A DNA stretch of 64,000 nucleotides from AWTP1-13 sp963820375 (GTDB lineage: Bacteria > Pseudomonadota > Alphaproteobacteria > Rhizobiales > Hyphomicrobiaceae), in assembly GCA_963820375.1 (NCBI GenBank), contig CAWFZX010000007.1, positions 62,001 to 126,000 of the forward strand, in the 5' to 3' direction. Under the pieces are notes generated by a model, which searched no databases, had not been told where the DNA came from, and saw nothing but the letters and a program-made list of their open reading frames with translations. This document shows positions 26,014 through 33,994 of the stretch, one piece after another. Made by a program: the position numbers and the translations under genes. Position 1 is the first letter of the stretch. Each line of letters begins with the position of its first letter.

Positions 26014-26940
26014 TCAGAGCCTCGGCTTGCCATCGGCAAATAGCGACAACGCCTGCGTGATAAAGGTATGCGTTGGGACCGGCACCTCTTTGCCTGCGCC
26101 AAGCCGTACGACGGCGCCAGACAGGCCGGCAATCTCGAGCGGTTTCCCGGCCAGCAAATCGTGGCACATCGAGGCCATCATGGCGGGAGGCAGGCCGTCG
26201 ATCGCCTTGATCACATTGTCGGCATCGGCTGGCTCGAGGCGCGCGCCCTGGGCGATGCCGACAGCAACCGTTTCCCTAACCGCCGCCTCGAGCAACTGCC
26301 GGCTTGCCGCATTTGCCATGACCGGGCCGATCGGCCCTCGGGTCAGCGCCGTCACGCCGGCAACCGGCGCCAGCATGGCAAACTTCATCCAGAGGGTGCG
26401 CGAGACGCTATCGGACAGCGTGGCGGCGATGCCCGCCTGCTGGCAAGTCCGCAAAAACGCGCTCGTCCGCAGGCTCGGTTTGTCGTCGGCCTCGCCGAAC
26501 TCGAGAATTGCAAACTTGCCCGCCTGCCTAATTACGCCCGGTTCGGCGATCTGCGCATTGATGCGCGCCGCCCCGGCGACGACGTTGCGCGGGCCAAGCA
26601 CCTTGCCGATGCGCTCGGCGCTTTCGACCCCGTTTTGAAAGGTGAAGACTGTCGCCCCCTTGCCGACAAGGCCCCGCAGCTGCTCTGCCGCGCTTTCGGT
26701 GTCAGCCAGCTTAACGGCGAAAATGACGACATCGGCGGTGGAAATTTCGGACGCATTGGCAGCAAGCTTGACCGGGCGCAAACTGAGGTCGCCAATCTCA
26801 CTGTCGAGCCTGAGGCCGTTTTGGCGCATTGCCGCCAGATGTGCGCCGCGCGCCACGAATGTTACATCATTGTCTGCTGCTGCCAGCCGGGCACCAAAAT
26901 AACCACCAACGCCGCCTGGACCCATCACCGTTATTTTCAT
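26014..26940 (-). CDS. panE: 2-dehydropantoate 2-reductase
   Basis: A 308-residue NADPH-dependent ketopantoate reductase family member. The N-terminal MKITVMGPGGVGGYFGARL is the Rossmann motif, VKLADTE and FQNGVES lie in the substrate cleft, and the WMKFAML block carries the conserved lysine region. In the pantothenate route it makes D-pantoate from ketopantoate, but many paralogues act on other 2-oxoacids. The start at 26940 follows GGGAG. An alternative ATG at 26961 overlaps the stop of the alcohol dehydrogenase gene as ATGA and would add seven residues. Confidence 0.85.
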   Translation of the reverse strand: MKITVMGPGGVGGYFGARLAAADNDVTFVARGAHLAAMRQNGLRLDSEIGDLSLRPVKLAANASEISTADVVIFAVKLADTESAAEQLRGLVGKGATVFTFQNGVESAERIGKVLGPRNVVAGAARINAQIAEPGVIRQAGKFAILEFGEADDKPSLRTSAFLRTCQQAGIAATLSDSVSRTLWMKFAMLAPVAGVTALTRGPIGPVMANAASRQLLEAAVRETVAVGIAQGARLEPADADNVIKAIDGLPPAMMASMCHDLLAGKPLEIAGLSGAVVRLGAGKEVPVPTHTFITQALSLFADGKPRL

Positions 26941-26957
26941 CGCCAGCTCCCGCTGCC

Positions 26958-28007
26958 TCATGGCGTTATCACGATGCGGCCCACGACCCTGCCTTCGCGC
27001 AGGTCATCGAGCGAGCGGCTTGTCCTATCGAGCGGGCGCAGCTCGACCGGAATCGGTGCCACCTTGCCCGCTTTCACCAGTTCGATCATCTCGCCCGCTT
27101 CGGCGATTGAGCCGACGTAGCTGCCCATGATGGTCAGCGCCCGCAGCGGGAACATGGGCACCGGGATGGAGAAACTGCCGCCGATCAGCCCGACGATGAC
27201 CACGGCACCGCCCTTGGCCACCGCCGTCTGGGCAAAGTTGAGTGATTTGTCGGAACCGGCAAAGTCGACCGCCGCACCGATGCCGCCGCCCGAGGCCTTG
27301 ATGATGGCCTTGCGTGCGCCGACATCGGCCGGATCGAAGGCTTCCGCCGCGCCTTGCTTTAGCGCCGCTGCGCGCTTGCCGGCGTCGATGTCGGCAACGA
27401 AGACGGGCTTATCCGTTGCTGCGCGTGCGAACTGCAGACCCATCATGCCGACGCCACCCAGCCCCACAATCAGCAACGGACCGGCCCGCAGATAGGCGAC
27501 CGCCTTCTTGATTGCACTGTAGCCGGTCAGGCCCGAGCACATCAGGGCGCCGGCAATCTCCGGGGCAATGCCGGCAACATCCAGTAGGTAGCGGGGATGC
27601 GGCACGATCACGTGCGTGGCATAGCCGCCATCAACGGTGATGCCAAGCGCGCGCGGCCGATTGCACATGTGCTCATCGCCACGGCTGCAAAGCTCGCAGT
27701 GGCCGCAGCCAATCCAGGGATAGGCCGCATAACGCTCACCCTTGGCAACTCCGTCAGCATCGGGCCCAATGCCCTCGACGACGCCGGCGATCTCATGGCC
27801 CAGCGTGAATGGCATGGGTCTGTTGCCGCGCACATCGAGCTTTTGGCCGCCGCCAAGGTCAAAGTAGCCGTCCTGCAGATGGAGATCGGAGTGGCACACA
27901 CCACAATGGCTCACCCGCAACAGCACCTCGCCGCCCGTAGGCTTCGGTGTCGGCACCTCGGTGCTCGCAAGAGGTTTGGCATATTCGACAAGGGATTGAC
28001 GCAGCAT
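26958..28007 (-). CDS. Zinc-dependent alcohol dehydrogenase
   Basis: A 349-residue medium-chain dehydrogenase. Catalytic zinc ligands are in HCGVCHSDLH (C35) and the GHE motif (H70, E71). The structural zinc uses C101, C104, C107 and C115 in GCGHCELCSRGDEHMC. The cofactor motif is VGLGGVGMMGLQ. It should oxidise primary alcohols or reduce aldehydes with NAD(H). The ATG at 28007 has an AAGGAC site, and a GTG sits one codon upstream. It heads the adh-panE-moeB-HAD series and is divergent from a LysE exporter. Confidence 0.9.
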   Translation of the reverse strand: MLRQSLVEYAKPLASTEVPTPKPTGGEVLLRVSHCGVCHSDLHLQDGYFDLGGGQKLDVRGNRPMPFTLGHEIAGVVEGIGPDADGVAKGERYAAYPWIGCGHCELCSRGDEHMCNRPRALGITVDGGYATHVIVPHPRYLLDVAGIAPEIAGALMCSGLTGYSAIKKAVAYLRAGPLLIVGLGGVGMMGLQFARAATDKPVFVADIDAGKRAAALKQGAAEAFDPADVGARKAIIKASGGGIGAAVDFAGSDKSLNFAQTAVAKGGAVVIVGLIGGSFSIPVPMFPLRALTIMGSYVGSIAEAGEMIELVKAGKVAPIPVELRPLDRTSRSLDDLREGRVVGRIVITP

Positions 28008-28174
28008 CACAGACCGTCCTTGTTGGGATCGGCAATTGTATCAGAAAACACCCTGCGCCGACGAGCCCTTGCGAGCACCCTTCAATGCCGCCCAGCTGTC
28101 TCTCGCCAGCTGCGAAGGTGGCGCCGGCTGCGGTCTGGGGTTGAGAACGCGGCCGGATAGGGCAAGGAGAGGTC

Positions 28175-28822
28175 TTGTCGCTCGACTATCAGGTGCTGTG
28201 GGCGTTCGCCCTCTTGTGGCTCGCCATCGTTCCCACCCCCGGGGCCAACTCGTTGCTGATCGTTCACTTGGCCTTGACCAGGGGTTGGCGAGAGGTGGCC
28301 ACCGCCCTTGCCGGAAATCTGCTCGGCATCGCCGCCTATGCGTTGGCGACCCTCCTGGGCTTGGCCTTGCTGCTGGCAGCCGCACCGTCCGTGCGGCTGT
28401 TAGTTTACCTGCTGGGAGGCCTCTATCTGTTGTGGGTCGGGACACGGCTGCTGCGCGGCGGATTGCACCGGCCGCAGGCATTGGAGGCTGCGGCAGCTGC
28501 CGCGGGTGCCGCGTCGCCGGCTGGCACCTTCGCGCAAGGCATTCTCACTGCGCTGTCGAATGTGCAGGCGCTATTCTTTCTCGCCAGCATCTTTGCCAGC
28601 GTCGGGCTTCTGCAGGCTAACCTTGCGACCGGTCTCGTCGGTGTGGCCATCATCATCATTGGCAACGGCTGCTATCTCAGCCTACTCGCCTGGCTCATGC
28701 AGAAGCCGGCGGCACGCCGCTTCTACGCTCGCTACCGGCCCATGCTGGAAGTGGGTATCGGCGCCCTGTTCGTGCTATTCGGCGCGCGGCTTGTGCTGCA
28801 CGAGCTGGCAGGATGGCTGTAG
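28175..28822 (+). CDS. LysE/RhtB-family exporter
   Basis: A 215-residue membrane protein with about six hydrophobic segments. The first carries the family signature IVPTPGANSLLIVHLALTRG. A small polar, Ala-rich loop at about residues 105-125 separates the two halves. LysE-type carriers export amino acids or related metabolites with the proton gradient. The gene starts with TTG at 28175, supported by AAGGAG five bases upstream. It is divergent from the alcohol dehydrogenase unit. The substrate is unknown. Confidence 0.9.
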   Translation: MSLDYQVLWAFALLWLAIVPTPGANSLLIVHLALTRGWREVATALAGNLLGIAAYALATLLGLALLLAAAPSVRLLVYLLGGLYLLWVGTRLLRGGLHRPQALEAAAAAAGAASPAGTFAQGILTALSNVQALFFLASIFASVGLLQANLATGLVGVAIIIIGNGCYLSLLAWLMQKPAARRFYARYRPMLEVGIGALFVLFGARLVLHELAGWL

Positions 28823-28849
28823 CAACCATCCTGCTCCGCGCGGCAAAAG

Positions 28850-29245
28850 TCAGGACCGTGCATCCACACAAACGGTGGCCTGACCCTTGAAGCTCGGCTG
28901 CGAGCGGTACTTCATTTCGATTGCCTTGATGGCTCTGCGCTCGCCCCTGAGATCGAGAGCTCGCGTTTGTCCGCCCGCACGAATCTCCGACCGCACGGGA
29001 ATATCGTCGGGTTCACCGTTGCTGTAGACCACCTTCAGATCGTTCATATAGACCTTGTTGCCGGAGACCTGCAGCCGGATGGATTTAAAGCGGCCTTCGT
29101 CGCGTCCAACCCGAATAACATCCTTGTCGGCGAGGAAGCCGACCTTCTGACAGCCCAGTCTTTCCCACCGTGCCTGTGCTCCCGTCGGTGCTCCGGCGAG
29201 AACGACAATTGCCCCGGCAATGATCGCAACAGTTGCTAGGCGCAT
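28850..29245 (-). CDS. Small exported protein (DUF2541-like)
   Basis: A 131-residue protein with a signal peptide (about residues 1-25, ending TGAQA). The mature part is beta-rich: LADKDVIRVGRDEGRFKSIR, VYMNDLKVVYSNGEPDDIPV and IRAGGQTRALDLRGERR. This pattern fits small secreted proteins grouped as DUF2541, though I make that assignment from memory of the pattern. Two cysteines near the ends (GCQKVG and TVCVDA) may form a disulphide. The ATG at 29245 has a good AAGGAG site seven bases upstream. The function is unknown. Confidence 0.78.
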   Translation of the reverse strand: MRLATVAIIAGAIVVLAGAPTGAQARWERLGCQKVGFLADKDVIRVGRDEGRFKSIRLQVSGNKVYMNDLKVVYSNGEPDDIPVRSEIRAGGQTRALDLRGERRAIKAIEMKYRSQPSFKGQATVCVDARS

Positions 29246-29615
29246 GCATAATCTCCTTTGTGCGTTGAGATTCGCGCGTGGCGCGCCTTGCCGGCAACCG
29301 CCTGCACACGAAGCCGGACGGTTAACGCAGATGCGAGGCTTCTCCGTCGCAAGGGTTTGATGTTTTGCTGGCAGCGGCGCCTTTAGCGCCACAGTTGGCA
29401 GCTGCCCGATCGACGCCGCGTAAACACGCTTTTTTTCGCAAGCTTTCTGCAAGGCTTCGGCCCGTGCCGGTGCGGCAAGGGCAAGGCGGTTGCAAGGCGT
29501 CACCCGTTGATTGTGGGCAAAGCTGGAACGGAGCGGAAAACGAGACGTTGTAACTGGCAGCTGGCCGGAAGGTCTGCCGTCGCCGGCGGACACATGGCCA
29601 CAATCCGGAGCCCGC
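29246..29615. other. Intergenic stretch between divergent small genes
   Basis: These 370 bases separate the DUF2541-like gene (minus) from the 44-residue membrane protein (plus) and must contain both promoters. Frames crossing it do not look like proteins. A T-rich patch (CTTTTTTT) lies near 29430. No clear operator or hairpin with a T-tract was recognised. Confidence 0.45.
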
Positions 29616-29750
29616 ATGCGAACCGACATCAGATCTTTTTTACTTGGCGGCCTGCTGGTGGCCGTGATCGTCCTTGGCTACCTATTCTGGGAACGTCAGC
29701 GCAACACCGTTGAAATCAAACTTCCGTCGATCACCATCGAGAAGCACTAG
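29616..29750 (+). CDS. Single-pass small membrane protein, 44 residues
   Basis: The short frame encodes a basic N-terminus (MRTDIRS), one membrane helix (about residues 8-24, FLLGGLLVAVIVLGYLF), and a polar tail ending in KLPSITIEKH. GGAG lies six bases before the ATG. Similar one-helix proteins with an EIKL-type tail occur widely in alphaproteobacteria, always unnamed. It ends just before the pnp terminator, whose stem lies on the opposite strand. The function is unknown; the clean start, site and composition support expression. Confidence 0.68.
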   Translation: MRTDIRSFLLGGLLVAVIVLGYLFWERQRNTVEIKLPSITIEKH

Positions 29751-29756
29751 CCATGC

Positions 29757-29780
29757 AAAAGGCCGCCGAAAACGGCGGCC
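29757..29780 (-). terminator. Rho-independent terminator of pnp
   Basis: An 8-bp perfect stem GGCCGCCG/CGGCGGCC closes a four-base loop (29761-29780) and is followed on the minus strand by TTTT (29760-29757). It lies 31 bases past the pnp stop. It also faces the end of the small membrane protein gene, but that side has no T-tract. Confidence 0.85.
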
Positions 29781-29811
29781 TGACGCAGTCGCCGGCACGG
29801 CGGCGCTCTTT

Positions 29812-32019
29812 TCATCCGCGCTCCCGGCGACGCTCTCCCCGATCGCGATCACCGCGATCGCGCCGCGGTGGACGCCCACCGCCCTCGAAGCGTTCTTCCG
29901 GCTCGCCTTCCGGGCGCGGGATTTCCGCGCCCGTCGTCTGATCGACAATTTTCATGGAGAGGCGCACCTTGCCGCGGTCATCGAAGCCCAACAGCTTGAC
30001 ATAGACTTCCTGCCCCTCTTTCACCACCTCTGCGACGGTCTCGGGCCGACCTTGGGTGAGCTGCGAGATGTGCACGAGGCCGTCCTTGGCACCGAAAAAG
30101 TTCACAAAGGCGCCGAATTCCATGATCTTGACGACCTTGCCCTTGTAGATCTGTCCCACCTCTGGTTCGGACGTGATGCCGCGGATGCGCGCCAGCGCCG
30201 CCTCGATGGCTTCCCGCTTGGCGGCGGCAATCTTAATGGTACCGTCGTCCTCGATGTCGATCTTGGCGCCGCTCTCGGCCACGATCTCGCGGATCACCGA
30301 TCCGCCCGAACCGATCACCTCGCGAATCTTGTCGACCGGGATTTTGATGGTCTCGATGCGCGGGGCATGTTCGCCCAGCTCGCTGCGTGCCGAACCCAGC
30401 GCCTTCGACATCTCGTCCAGGATGTGCATGCGGCCCTGGTGTGCCTGTTCCAGCGCCACCCGCATGATTTCCTCGGTAATGCCGGCGATCTTGATGTCCA
30501 TCTGCAGCGAGGTGACACCCTTCTCGGTACCCGCCACCTTGAAGTCCATATCGCCCAGATGGTCCTCGTCACCCAGAATGTCTGACAGCACGGCGTAGTC
30601 GTTGCCCTCCTTGATGAGACCCATGGCAATGCCGGCCACCGGGCGCTTCAGCGGCACGCCAGCATCCATCAGCGCCAAGGACGAGCCGCAGACCGTCGCC
30701 ATCGAGGAGGAGCCGTTCGATTCGGTAATTTCCGAAACGATGCGGACGACGTAGGGAAACTCCTCCTGGCTCGGCATCAGCGGATGGACGGCGCGCCAAG
30801 CAAGCTTGCCGTGGCCGATCTCGCGCCGGCCGGGCGAACCCATGCGGCCTGTCTCACCGACCGAATAGGGCGGGAAATTGTAATGCAGCAGAAAGCGCTC
30901 CTTGCGCGTGCCTTCCAGCGCATCGACGTATTGCTCATCTTCACCGGTACCGAGCGTGGCAACGACCAGCGCCTGCGTCTCGCCGCGCGTGAACAGCGCA
31001 GAACCGTGCGTGCGCGGCAATACATGCACCTCCGAGCGGATCGGCCGCACGGTTTTCAGGTCGCGCCCATCGATGCGACGCTGTGTACGGATAATGTCGC
31101 CGCGCACGACCTCCTGCTCGAGCTCCTTGAACACCGACGCCAGCAGCACCTCCTCGTTGGCGTCGGGCTCGGGTCCGAGCAACTCCGCCTTCAACTTGGC
31201 ATTTGCGGCCTCGACCAGTTCATGCCGCTTTTGTTTTTCCGGCGTCGCAAACGCTTTGCGCAGATCCGCCTCCAAGAGTGCCGTGGCCCTGGCCTTGTAC
31301 TTGGACTTGTCGGCGGGCTTGAAATCCCATGGCTCCTTGGCGGCCTTCTCCGCCAAGCGAATGATCGCCTTGATGACCGGTTGGAAACCACCGTGGCCGT
31401 GCATGACAGCCTCCAGCATCTGCATCTCCGGCAGTTCTTTGGCCTCCGACTCCACCATCATGACGGCATCGGCGGTCCCGGCCACCACCAGATCGAGGTC
31501 GCTATTGGCCATCTCATCGATCATGGGATTGAGCACCAGCTTGCCGTCGATCATACCGACGCGGGCGGCACCGATCGGACCCAAGAAGGGCACGCCCGAC
31601 AAGGTCAGCGCCGCCGACGCGGCCACCAAGGCGACGATATCGGGATCGTTCTCCATATCGTGTGAGAGCACGGTGGCAACCACCTGCGTCTCGTGCTTGA
31701 AGCCCTCCACGAACAGCGGCCGGATTGGCCGGTCGATCAGGCGCGAGGTGAGCGTTTCCTTCTCGGTGGGCCGGCCTTCGCGCTTGAAATAGCCGCCGGG
31801 AATTTTGCCGGCGGCAAAGGTCTTCTCCTGGTAGTTGACGGTCAAAGGAAAAAAATCAATTCCCGACCGAGCGCTCTTCTCCGCAACCACGGTGGCCAGC
31901 ACGGTCGTCTCGCCATACTGCGCAAGCACAGTGGCATCGGCTTGCCGCGCCATCCTGCCCGTTTCGAGCACCAGCTTGCGTCCGGCCCATTCAATTTCTA
32001 CGCGTTGTGTGTCAAACAT
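29812..32019 (-). CDS. pnp: Polyribonucleotide nucleotidyltransferase (PNPase)
   Basis: This 735-residue phosphorolytic 3'-5' exoribonuclease is a core part of the RNA degradosome. Two RNase PH-like domains are visible, the first starting MFDTQRVEIEWAGRKL and the second with the GSSSMATVCGSSLALMD region. A KH domain (VIGSGGSVIREI) and an S1 domain (GQIYKGKVVKIMEFGAFVNF) follow. The C-terminus is a highly basic Arg/Gly/Asp tail of about 25 residues, as in related species. The start at 32019 is set by the family N-terminus. It follows rpsO by 127 bases, with a hairpin leader. Confidence 0.97.
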   Translation of the reverse strand: MFDTQRVEIEWAGRKLVLETGRMARQADATVLAQYGETTVLATVVAEKSARSGIDFFPLTVNYQEKTFAAGKIPGGYFKREGRPTEKETLTSRLIDRPIRPLFVEGFKHETQVVATVLSHDMENDPDIVALVAASAALTLSGVPFLGPIGAARVGMIDGKLVLNPMIDEMANSDLDLVVAGTADAVMMVESEAKELPEMQMLEAVMHGHGGFQPVIKAIIRLAEKAAKEPWDFKPADKSKYKARATALLEADLRKAFATPEKQKRHELVEAANAKLKAELLGPEPDANEEVLLASVFKELEQEVVRGDIIRTQRRIDGRDLKTVRPIRSEVHVLPRTHGSALFTRGETQALVVATLGTGEDEQYVDALEGTRKERFLLHYNFPPYSVGETGRMGSPGRREIGHGKLAWRAVHPLMPSQEEFPYVVRIVSEITESNGSSSMATVCGSSLALMDAGVPLKRPVAGIAMGLIKEGNDYAVLSDILGDEDHLGDMDFKVAGTEKGVTSLQMDIKIAGITEEIMRVALEQAHQGRMHILDEMSKALGSARSELGEHAPRIETIKIPVDKIREVIGSGGSVIREIVAESGAKIDIEDDGTIKIAAAKREAIEAALARIRGITSEPEVGQIYKGKVVKIMEFGAFVNFFGAKDGLVHISQLTQGRPETVAEVVKEGQEVYVKLLGFDDRGKVRLSMKIVDQTTGAEIPRPEGEPEERFEGGGRPPRRDRGDRDRGERRRERG

Positions 32020-32055
32020 CTTGTGTCTCGTATCTCGTTTCTCATTGTGCAAAGC

Positions 32056-32130
32056 GCCGAGCAGCCGCCGCTTTCCGCTCCTGGACGCCGGCCACAAGTT
32101 CCGCCTTTGCGGCGACGTGGGCGGCTCGGC
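32056..32130 (-). promoter_or_regulatory. Stem-loop in the rpsO-pnp intergenic leader
   Basis: On the minus strand, segments at 32120-32130 and 32056-32069 can pair over about ten positions (GCCGAG with CTCGGC, then CGCC with GGCG, with a small internal mismatch). The hairpin lies between rpsO and pnp. In E. coli an RNase III-processed stem-loop in the same place controls pnp; a similar role here is inference from position. Confidence 0.45.
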
Positions 32131-32146
32131 TACCGAAATTGGTCCG

Positions 32147-32416
32147 CTAGCGGCGGATCCCCAAACGCTCGATGATCTTCTGATAACGCCCCTCGTCACG
32201 TGACTTCACGTGGTCGAGGAGCCGGCGGCGCAAACTCACCATCTTGAGCAAACCACGCCGCGAATGATTGTCGTTCTTGTGCAGCTTGAAGTGCTCGGTC
32301 AGTCCATTAATGCGCTCCGTGAGCAGCGCGATCTGCACCTCGGGCGAACCGGTGTCATTCTTCTTGGTGGCGTAATCCTTGACAAGTTGCAGCTTGCGCT
32401 GTGAGCTCAGCGACAT
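32147..32416 (-). CDS. rpsO: 30S ribosomal protein S15
   Basis: An 89-residue primary binding protein of the 16S rRNA central domain. The family sequence is clear throughout: DTGSPEVQIALLTERI, LTEHFKLHKNDNHSRRGLL and VSLRRRLLDHVK. The start has an AGGAAAGG site. The gene is followed by pnp, as in most Proteobacteria, and preceded by a terminator-like hairpin after truB, so it probably has its own promoter in the 181-base gap. A TATAAC near 32531-32536 on the minus strand could be the -10 element. Confidence 0.98.
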   Translation of the reverse strand: MSLSSQRKLQLVKDYATKKNDTGSPEVQIALLTERINGLTEHFKLHKNDNHSRRGLLKMVSLRRRLLDHVKSRDEGRYQKIIERLGIRR

Positions 32417-32562
32417 CGGCCTACCCTTTCCTAAGTGCTGAAGTCGTCAGGGCCAAAATTGGCGAGGCGGCCGGGGCCGGGATGTCGTCCAGCCTGGTCG
32501 CATTGCCGCGGCGCTGGCCGCGGATGCACGGCGTTATACACGAACTGACGCCGATTGCGAGG

Positions 32563-32608
32563 AAAAACGCCGGCAACAAGCAATTGATTTGCCTGAGTTA
32601 TCCGGCGT
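32563..32608 (-). terminator. Terminator-like hairpin at the end of truB
   Basis: On the minus strand a two-part stem (outer ACGCCGG/CCGGCGT, inner CAGGCAA/TTGCTTG with one G-T pair) is followed by TTTTT. It begins within the last codons of truB and ends before the rpsO promoter region. It would separate the rimP-to-truB unit from rpsO-pnp. Confidence 0.6.
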
Positions 32609-33530
32609 CACTCAAATTGAATACGCGGATTGGATGCAGTTCGCCTTGCTCGATTTCCCCGAGTGCAACCAGATGGCCCCTGCACAAGGCATAGGTCGGC
32701 CCGGGCTGGTAGGGCGCATCGCGCCCGCGCATAAGGACGGGCTGGCCTTTGAGCAAACGGGCGGCATCGGCTTGACCGACATTGAGCACGGCGAAATCGT
32801 GCAGCGCGGCCTCGATCGGCAACAACAGTCGCGCCAGCGCCGCCTCGCCCTCCGCAACGGCATCCTCAAGACGCGCCAGACTGATCGCCAGCGTTTCGTC
32901 AAAGCCTGCAACCCGGGTCCGGCGCAGGGCGACGAGGTGGCCCAGGCATCCGAGCGTCCGGCCCATGTCGCGGGCAAGCGCGCGAACGTAGGTACCCTTA
33001 CCGCAGCGCGCCTCGAACACGGCGGTATCGGCATCGCTGATCTCAATGAGCTGCAGGGCATGTACCCGTACCGGCCGCGGCTCAAGTTCGACCACCTCGC
33101 CGTCGCGCGCCAGATCGTAGGCGCGCTTGCCGGCAATCTTCACGGCCGAATAGGCAGGCGGCGTTTGCATGATCTCGCCCGTGAATTGCCCCAGCAGCGC
33201 CAATATCACGGCCGGCTCGCTGCGCAGCTCGCTCGTGCGCACGATGCGTCCTTGGGCATCATCCGTTTCGGTCTCCGCGCCCCAGCGCACGGTAAACCGG
33301 TAGTACTTCTCACCGTCAACGGCGTAGGGCACCGTCTTGGTGGCCTCGCCAAAGGCGATCGGCAGAACGCCGGTGGCCGCGGGATCGAGCGTACCGGCAT
33401 GTCCCGCCTTGCGAGCGTCGAAAGCGCGGCGCACGGCCCCCACCGCATAGGTGGAAGTCACGCCAGCTGGCTTGTCCAGCACCAGCCAGCCGTTAACCGC
33501 CCTCCCTTTCCTGCGGCGCTCGCTCCTCAT
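32598..33530 (-). CDS. truB: tRNA pseudouridine(55) synthase
   Basis: A 310-residue enzyme that makes pseudouridine 55 in the T loop of tRNAs. The catalytic aspartate is D49 in HAGTLDPAATGVLP, preceded by GWLVLDKPAGVTS. Further conserved blocks are KYYRFTVRWGAET, QTPPAYSAVKIAGKRAYDLAR and RCGKGTYVRALARD. The ATG overlaps the rbfA stop by four bases (ATGA), so translation is coupled. A PUA-like end around CRGHLVALGEI completes the protein. Confidence 0.96.
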   Translation of the reverse strand: MRSERRRKGRAVNGWLVLDKPAGVTSTYAVGAVRRAFDARKAGHAGTLDPAATGVLPIAFGEATKTVPYAVDGEKYYRFTVRWGAETETDDAQGRIVRTSELRSEPAVILALLGQFTGEIMQTPPAYSAVKIAGKRAYDLARDGEVVELEPRPVRVHALQLIEISDADTAVFEARCGKGTYVRALARDMGRTLGCLGHLVALRRTRVAGFDETLAISLARLEDAVAEGEAALARLLLPIEAALHDFAVLNVGQADAARLLKGQPVLMRGRDAPYQPGPTYALCRGHLVALGEIEQGELHPIRVFNLSDAG

Positions 33531-33925
33531 CGTTTGTCGAGATCCTGCCGCACCTTGTCGCTCGCCAGCAACCGATCGATGCGCAGCGCCTGATCGAAAC
33601 TCTCATCGGCCAGAAAGCGCACGTCGGGCGCGAACTTGAGGTTGATTGCGCGGGCAACCTCACCGCGGATGAAGCGCTTGTGGCTTTCGAGCGCCAGCAG
33701 AACCGGGCCGACGTCCTTGCCCCCCAGGGGCATCACAAAGATGGTAGCCAGTCGCAGATCCGGTGACATGCGCACCTCTGGGATCGTCAGCAGGTGGGAA
33801 GCGAGCACCTGATCATGGATTTCGCCACGCGCCAGCAACTCGGCGAGCGCGTGGCGGATCAGTTCGCCAACGCGCAATTGCCGCTGCGATGGACCCGTGC
33901 TTTTGCCGGATTGGCGCTTGGGCAT
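33527..33925 (-). CDS. rbfA: 30S ribosome-binding factor A
   Basis: A 132-residue KH-like protein that binds the 30S subunit and helps mature the 16S rRNA 5' end, important in the cold. QRQLRVGELIRHALAELL and MSPDLRLATIFVMPLGG match the family. The MPKRQ start at 33925 is preferred to the ATG at 33946, which would add seven residues. It lies between infB and truB, and its stop overlaps truB. Confidence 0.95.
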   Translation of the reverse strand: MPKRQSGKSTGPSQRQLRVGELIRHALAELLARGEIHDQVLASHLLTIPEVRMSPDLRLATIFVMPLGGKDVGPVLLALESHKRFIRGEVARAINLKFAPDVRFLADESFDQALRIDRLLASDKVRQDLDKR

Positions 33926-33994
33926 GCTGGGAAACTCGCATTGCAATACTGATCGGTTCGGCGCGCTGGCCGACCCGTGACGAGGACAGACGGC

